From Stereocaulon alpinum (taxonomy: Eukaryota > Ascomycota > Lecanoromycetes > Lecanorales > Stereocaulaceae), in the NCBI GenBank assembly GCA_018257865.1, contig JAEUBA010000295.1, positions 1 through 11,815 on the forward strand: 11,815 bases of DNA. Direction: 5' to 3'. Shown piece by piece: positions 7,727 through 11,815 of this stretch. The translations under genes were made by a program, and so were the position numbers. Below the pieces are notes generated by a model. It was given only the letters and a program-made list of their open reading frames with translations. It ran no database searches and was not told the origin of the DNA. Position 1 is the stretch's first letter, and the number at the start of each line of letters is the position of its first letter.

Positions 7727-8441
7727 CTACTTAGTTAGTAATAGTAAGTATAACCTAGGAGTCCCCTATTAACCTATAAAGTCGTAGTATCGCACCGTAG
7801 GAAAATACTACTAATATTATAACCTTATAAGAAGAGGTTATTAACCCTAAAGAAGCTATTAATATAGGAGGTACGTCCTCTAGCTATACTACTAGCGAGG
7901 GTAGCGACTAAAATAATAATATACCTCTAATCCTTATACTAGTAAGCGAAGACCCCTGCTTAATAGGTCTAACTTAAGAGTAATATTACTAACTTATACT
8001 ACTTAAGGCTAAGAAGTAGGTAGCTATTAAAAAGCTTAAACTCGCTAAATTCAAATATATATAAGGGTACCGTTACGAGTATAGCGATAATTACTACTGC
8101 GATACGTCTTATAAGCGAGTAAGCGTTACTAAGGTACCTAAGACGCAGTACCTTACCTACTATAACTTAGTAGTTATATTTATTTAAGACTATAAGGATT
8201 ATATCGCCTCAGCCCCTCGCGATAATTTCTATATAGATAAGGAAAAGACTCGCTAGTCCTCCGCCTTCCTAGTAGATACGAAGAGGTAGACCTAGAGAAA
8301 TATAAGAGATACTATACTACGTAGTACTAGTAAACCTATATAGAAGGAGTATACCGACTGGTACTTAGATTAAGTTTATAACCTAGTAGTTAGGTCCTAT
8401 AATATAGGTCGCCAGCTAGCTAGGGCGACTATAAGAGATAT

Positions 8442-8484
8442 ATAGATAGTCGCGAACTTTAATAGATAGTCGCGAACTTTAATA
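8442..8484 (+). repeat. 20-bp tandem duplication in gag of element 2
   Basis: ATAGATAGTCGCGAACTTTA occurs at 8442-8461 and again at 8462-8481, with three more matching bases after. The copies are identical. Since 20 is not a multiple of three, Gag reads in frame 1 before and frame 0 after. Both copies have TAG at the codon that is probably a former CAG (8443-8445), so the duplication seems to postdate RIP at that site, unless both copies were hit alike. Confidence 0.85.
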
Positions 8485-8971
8485 ATTACCTTATAGCCCT
8501 ATAGGTATAGAGGGATCGCCCTATAGAAGACTAAGAACGTATAGAGACCCTACGTAATAGAGTAGTTAAGAAGATCGCTTTAGAAGCTATAAAAGACGTA
8601 CTCTAACCTACTACCTATACCTCGCTACTACTACAGTACTAAGGTATTAAGTAGAGGTTATAAAAACTAAAGGAGCTACCTTTAACTAATAAGGCCCGTA
8701 CTAGGGAGAAGCTTAGTAAGTATAGTTAGCTACGTATAAGATCTAAGACCTCCTATATAAAGGAGGATAGTAAGAGATCGTCCTCTTTAGCGTCGTAAGG
8801 CCGTAGGCCTGCGCGAATTAAATATAAAGGTAGCGACTTAGCTAGTAAGTATAAGAAACCCCTCGCTAAGATCTAGTATTATAAGTATAGGTAGTTTAGC
8901 TACTTTAAAGGCTCGCTAGATTACCTAAAGTACGTTGCTAGTAACGAATCGCGTAACCTAAGTAGTAAAAA

Positions 8972-8978
8972 GGGAAAA
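8972..8978 (+). promoter_or_regulatory. Candidate -1 ribosomal frameshift heptamer
   Basis: GGGAAAA is phased G-GGA-AAA in the gag frame (frame 0), the X-XXY-YYZ form of a -1 slippery site. Pol is readable from here in frame 2, exactly -1. After a 7-base spacer, CCTAATA (8986-8992) can pair with TATTAGG (9006-9012); the same TATTAGG can also pair with CCTAATA at 9020-9026. Programmed -1 shifting between gag and pol is known for several Ty3/Gypsy elements. The stem may have changed through RIP. Confidence 0.5.
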
Positions 8979-9680
8979 GCTAAGACCTAATACTCGCTGC
9001 TAGGGTATTAGGGTTACCACCTAATAAGCGGAAACCTCGCGCTTTAGTATTACGAGGAGAAATTACGACGCCGCTAGGTAGGCGTAATATTACTGCCCTA
9101 GTAGATACTAGGGGTGAGGAGAACTTTATCTTACAGTCCTTAATTAAAGGCGCGTAGATACCGGAGCCTAATTAGGCCCCTACTATAGTACGTGCTATTA
9201 ATAGGTACCAAATACCGTTATACGGTATATATACGTTAAACCTCAGTCTCGCAGATAGTACTAGACGGAAGTAGGAGAGAACCTTAAAGGCGTATACTAT
9301 AGATATATGAGGATATAACCTTATTCTTAGTTACCCCTAGATCTATGATATTAATCCTAATATCCGTTAGCGCGAGTAGTTCTAGACGTACCGTAATAAG
9401 CCTAGGACGCAGGCGAATATCGCACTTATTAATATAGAGCAATTTGCTTTATTAGCTAATACAGTAATCGCGTATAGGAAAGGGGAAGCGTTTATCGTAA
9501 TCCTATATAAGACTCTGCCGGTAAGTAACGATAGTTACGATAGAGCCGTATAGTATAGAGCTATATAGTTAGACGAGCCTAGCGTACTAAATAAGCTAGC
9601 AGGCTTAAAAGAGGTCTTTTTAGAAGAACTATCTAATAGCCTTAATATATACGAATAAGTTAAGTACCTAATAGACTTAC
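8979..9680 (+). pseudogene. Gypsy element 2 protease and linker
   Basis: Frame 2 from the slippery site. The block L-G-R-R-N-I-T-A-L-V-D-T-R-G-E-E-N-F-I (9065-9127) holds the retropepsin active site at 9104-9112. The Asp codon GAT is intact, followed by T and by AGG where Gly (GGG) is expected, a TG to TA change. The second protease block reads Y-N-L-I-L-S-Y-P near 9315-9340. At 9308-9310 there is an in-frame TGA. RIP at CpA does not give TGA from CAA or CAG, so it may come from CGA through CpG loss or from TGG on the other strand. From 9340 to 9680 a linker leads to RT. Confidence 0.72.
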
Positions 9681-10560
9681 TACCCGGCAAGCTACTAAAA
9701 AGTAGGCCGATTTATAATATATTATATAATAAACTTATAGCGATTAGGGACTACCTAAGTACTACGCTTAAGAAGAAGTAGATTCGTCCCTTAAGCAGCC
9801 TAATAGGCTCGCTAGTATTATTTGTAAGGAAAGTAGATAGTTCCCTACGGCTTTATATCGACTATAGAGGGCTTAACGAGGTAACTATTAAGAATAACTA
9901 CCTATTACTATTACTCTCAGAAACCCTAGAGAGGTTTGCAGGTACTAAGTACTTTACTAAGATTAATATTTATAATACGTATTATAGGATATAGGTATAT
10001 AAAGGAGATAAGTAGAAAACCTCCTTCTAGACTCACTATAGCTAGTTTAAGTACTAAGTAATACCTTTTAGCCTTATAAATACCCCCGTAACCTTCTAGT
10101 TATATATTAATAAAGTACTTAAGCTATATATTAATATATACTATATAGTCTATCTAAACGACGTGCTAATCTACTTAGAAACGGAAGAGTTATATTAGGA
10201 GTATATATAAAAGGTACTGCGTGCTTTACTAGAGTATCAGCTCTATACGAAGTTACTAAAGTATACGTTTAATCGCAGCGAGGTTACCTTCTTAGGATTT
10301 ATAGTAACCCCGCGTAGTATCTAAATAGAGTAGTTATATATTAATATAGTTACTAAGTAGCTAGAACTAGGTTCTATAAAAGATATACTAGTCTTCCTTA
10401 GCTTCGTAGGCTTCTATTAGCGATTTATAAAAGGCTTCTTATAGATCGCAGCGCCTTTAACCGACCTAACCTAAGGAAGTAAAAAGGGCGAAGTTAAGTA
10501 ACCCTTCGTATTTAATAATATCGCACGCGAGGCGTTTTAAATACTTAAGTAAGTATTTAC
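9681..10560 (+). pseudogene. pol: Gypsy element 2 reverse transcriptase
   Basis: Frame 2. RT blocks in order: the upstream G-K-L region at ~9686, L-V-L-F-V-R-K-V-D near 9810-9840, I-D-Y-R-G-L-N-E near 9860, the P-L/L-L-L-L-S-E-T-L block near 9905, F-T-K-I-N-I near 9950 (the first catalytic Asp of RT is now Asn), and P-F-S-L-I-N-T-P near 10065. The Y-x-D-D box is Y-L-N-D at 10151-10162, with only the first Asp lost. The connection domain follows with S-F-V-G-F-Y near 10400. Like element 1 the enzyme is dead, but fewer catalytic codons are hit. Confidence 0.85.
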
Positions 10561-10995
10561 TACCGCACCTATCTTAGAATACTATAACTAGGAGCAAGCG
10601 CTTAGAATAGAAACTAATACTTCTAAAGTAGGTATAGGTAGAGTACTTAGCTAGCTAGGTAAAGATAAGTAGTAGTATCCTATTATATTCTTTAGCTATA
10701 AATTTAAAGGAGCAGAGATACGCTAGGATATATATAATAAAGAACTATATATAATTATACTAGGATTTAAGTACTAGAGGTACTACTTATAAGGTAGTAA
10801 ATACCTAATCCGCGTAATTACTAATTATAATAACCTTCGTTACTTTATAACTATAAAGGAGCTTAATACGAAGTAGATTCGCTAGGCTGAGAAGTTAGCT
10901 GCGTTTAACTTTATAATTAAATACTATAAGGGAAAACTTAACCCTGCGGATACGCCGTTAAGAAGGCCTAATATTATTAAACTAGATAGTAGCGA
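10561..10995 (+). pseudogene. Gypsy element 2 RNase H
   Basis: Frame 2, continuous with RT. The first catalytic Asp of the E-T-D-A-S motif reads Asn (AAT, 10616-10618). It is followed by S-K-V-G-I-G-R-V-L-S near 10625, F-F-S-Y-K near 10690, D-I-Y-N-K-E-L near 10730, and the end block Y-Y-K-G-K-L-N-P-A-D-T-P-L-R-R-P (10924-10971). This arrangement is the RNase H domain used by Ty3/Gypsy pols to remove the RNA template. Confidence 0.8.
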
Positions 10996-11815
10996 GGATA
11001 GTAATAAAGACTTCCTCCCTACCTTATAAAGTAAGCTCCGCAATTAGAAATACTAACCTAATATATAGGAATATAATAGCGTACCTGCAAGTATTAAACT
11101 AGCAGTATTAACAGCGCAACTGGATAGTATTACTATCGCAGATACCTAAGTTATAGACTTAGATAAGAAGGTACTTAATAGATAGACTTATATTCTAGAT
11201 ACTATATAGTCGTCCTAACTTCTAGTTTACTAGGTTTTAGAGTCGGAGAAGTCTTATTTAGATTTGCGAGAATTAATAGCAGTATAGCTACTTAAGCTAT
11301 AGTAGAAGGACGCTTTTATTACTAAGTAAGAATAGCGCTAAAGGTACGTAACTAAATTAGATAAGCTTTTAAAATAGGGTATAAGCGAGGATAGACTACT
11401 ATATTATAGCCTAGTAGTTTATATACTAAGCGACTTAGTAACGAAGGAAGAGATCCTTCGTATAAATTATAATAACCCTAGTGCTAGATACTTTAGTCGC
11501 AAGCGTACTGAAGAAGGTATTAGGTCTAAATATTATTAGCCTAGTATAATAGGTGATATTAGAGAATACGTTCGCAGTTACTTAGATTATTAGAGGGTAT
11601 AAGTATATTACTATAAGCTATACGGTGAACTAACCTTAATCCTACTAGGTGGTATAACGCCTTTCTATACTATAATAATAGACTTTATTACAGATATACC
11701 CCCTACTAGGGACGTATATATAGGAAAAACTTATAATATAATCTTAGTCTTAGTAGATAAGCTTACGAAATATATAATATATATAGTAACTATAAAAGAC
11801 TTAATAGTAGATAGC
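10996..11815 (+). pseudogene. Gypsy element 2 integrase, cut by the window edge
   Basis: Frame 2. A linker (10996-11440) is followed by the HHCC zinc domain: former His codons read Tyr at 11468-11470 and 11489-11491, and former Cys codons read Tyr at 11579-11581 and 11588-11590. Between them are S-R-K-R-T-E-E-G-I-R-S-K and I-G-D-I-R-E-Y-V-R-S. The core starts with the block D-F-I-T-D-I-P, whose Asp (GAC, 11681-11683) is the intact first residue of the DDE triad, then L-V-L-V-D-K-L-T-K near 11745-11770. The sequence ends before the second Asp and Glu. The whole pol frame from 8979 to here has no detectable indel. Confidence 0.82.

Larger units (their letters stand above)
7741..8980 (+). pseudogene. 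gag: Gypsy element 2 gag, frame broken by a 20-bp duplication
   Basis: An ATA at 7741 or 7750 probably was the start ATG. From there frame 1 reads through RIP-type stops: an acidic/Ser-rich N-terminus (G-G-T-S-S-S-Y-T-T-S-E-G near 7870), a Lys-rich helix (K-K-L-K-L-A-K-F near 8030), and a helical middle (Y-T-D-W-Y-L-D near 8350). At 8442-8484 a 20-bp tandem duplication shifts the frame. Frame 0 then reads on (K-K-I-A-L-E-A-I-K-D-V-L near 8570; basic R-R-P-A-R-I-K-Y-K near 8810) to a CCHC zinc knuckle at ~8877-8925, with Tyr for Cys/His and spacing C-x2-C-x4-H-x6-C. A -1 heptamer at 8972 leads into pol. The C-terminus of unshifted Gag is unclear. Confidence 0.72.
7429..11815 (+). mobile_element. 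Ty3/Gypsy retrotransposon 2, nested in element 1
   Basis: A second Metaviridae-type element of a different family. It has a 5' LTR, a gag with zinc knuckle (frame 1, then frame 0 after a 20-bp duplication), and a pol with protease, RT, RNase H and integrase in frame 2. It is open at the right window edge after the first integrase Asp. It keeps clearly more CpA/TpG than its neighbours (roughly one per 50-60 bases in the stretches I counted by eye), two ATGs and several TGA strings, all nearly absent to its left. Fewer RIP hits and its place inside element 1 fit a younger insertion. The internal sequences of the two elements differ throughout. Confidence 0.88.

Noticed and set aside
7701..7740. 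tRNA or tRNA-like gene around the GC-rich hairpin
   Set aside because: Only one 6-bp stem is present, with no cloverleaf, no GTTCRA arm of the right spacing and no acceptor stem.
7823..7829. CCTTATA as the right end of LTR 2
   Set aside because: It would put the LTR end inside the region that reads as gag N-terminus. The copy at 7694-7700 leaves a leader before gag, although the TATA position keeps some doubt.
1..11815. CRISPR array, bacterial operon, plasmid origin or a novel defence system
   Set aside because: No spaced direct repeats of that type, no bacterial ribosome sites and no open genes. All readable frames belong to retroelement domains with RIP damage.

Overview
This window is a block of dead, nested retrotransposons from a filamentous ascomycete-type fungus (inferred Pezizomycotina; genus not determinable). 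The sequence shows this directly. CpA and TpG are almost absent over the first ~9 kb, TpA is in large excess, and CpT, CpC and CpG are still common. That is the footprint of repeat-induced point mutation (RIP: C to T at CpA, on both strands of duplicated DNA). CAA, CAG and TGG codons have become stops, ATG starts have become ATA, and catalytic Asp codons have become Asn. No protein-coding gene in the window is intact, so all features were read by following one frame through RIP-type stops.

Layout. (1) 1-1763, + strand: the 3' part of a Tad1-like LINE (reverse transcriptase C-terminal half, Cys/His tail, 3' UTR, AATC-repeat tail); its 5' part lies left of the window. (2) 1764-2731, - strand: the start of a probable Copia-type element (gag N-terminal region plus upstream LTR/leader-like DNA), cut at both ends by other elements. 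(3) 2732-7428, + strand: Ty3/Gypsy element 1 (5' LTR, then gag, protease, RT, RNase H and the integrase N-terminus in one continuous frame). It is cut inside the integrase core. (4) 7429-11815, + strand: Ty3/Gypsy element 2 (5' LTR, gag, then protease, RT, RNase H and integrase in the -1 frame). It continues past the right edge.

How the parts relate. Element 2 sits inside the integrase of element 1, element 1 sits upstream of the Copia gag, and the LINE ends inside that gag. The RIP load differs: element 1 is close to saturated, the LINE keeps more CpA/TpG, and element 2 keeps the most, which fits a later arrival for element 2. Element 2 also shows a -1 gag-pol frame relation at a canonical GGGAAAA heptamer and a 20-bp tandem duplication that shifts the gag frame. 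I found no host gene, RNA gene, CRISPR array or new functional system. The interest lies in the mutation pattern, the nesting history and the small signals still legible in the elements.
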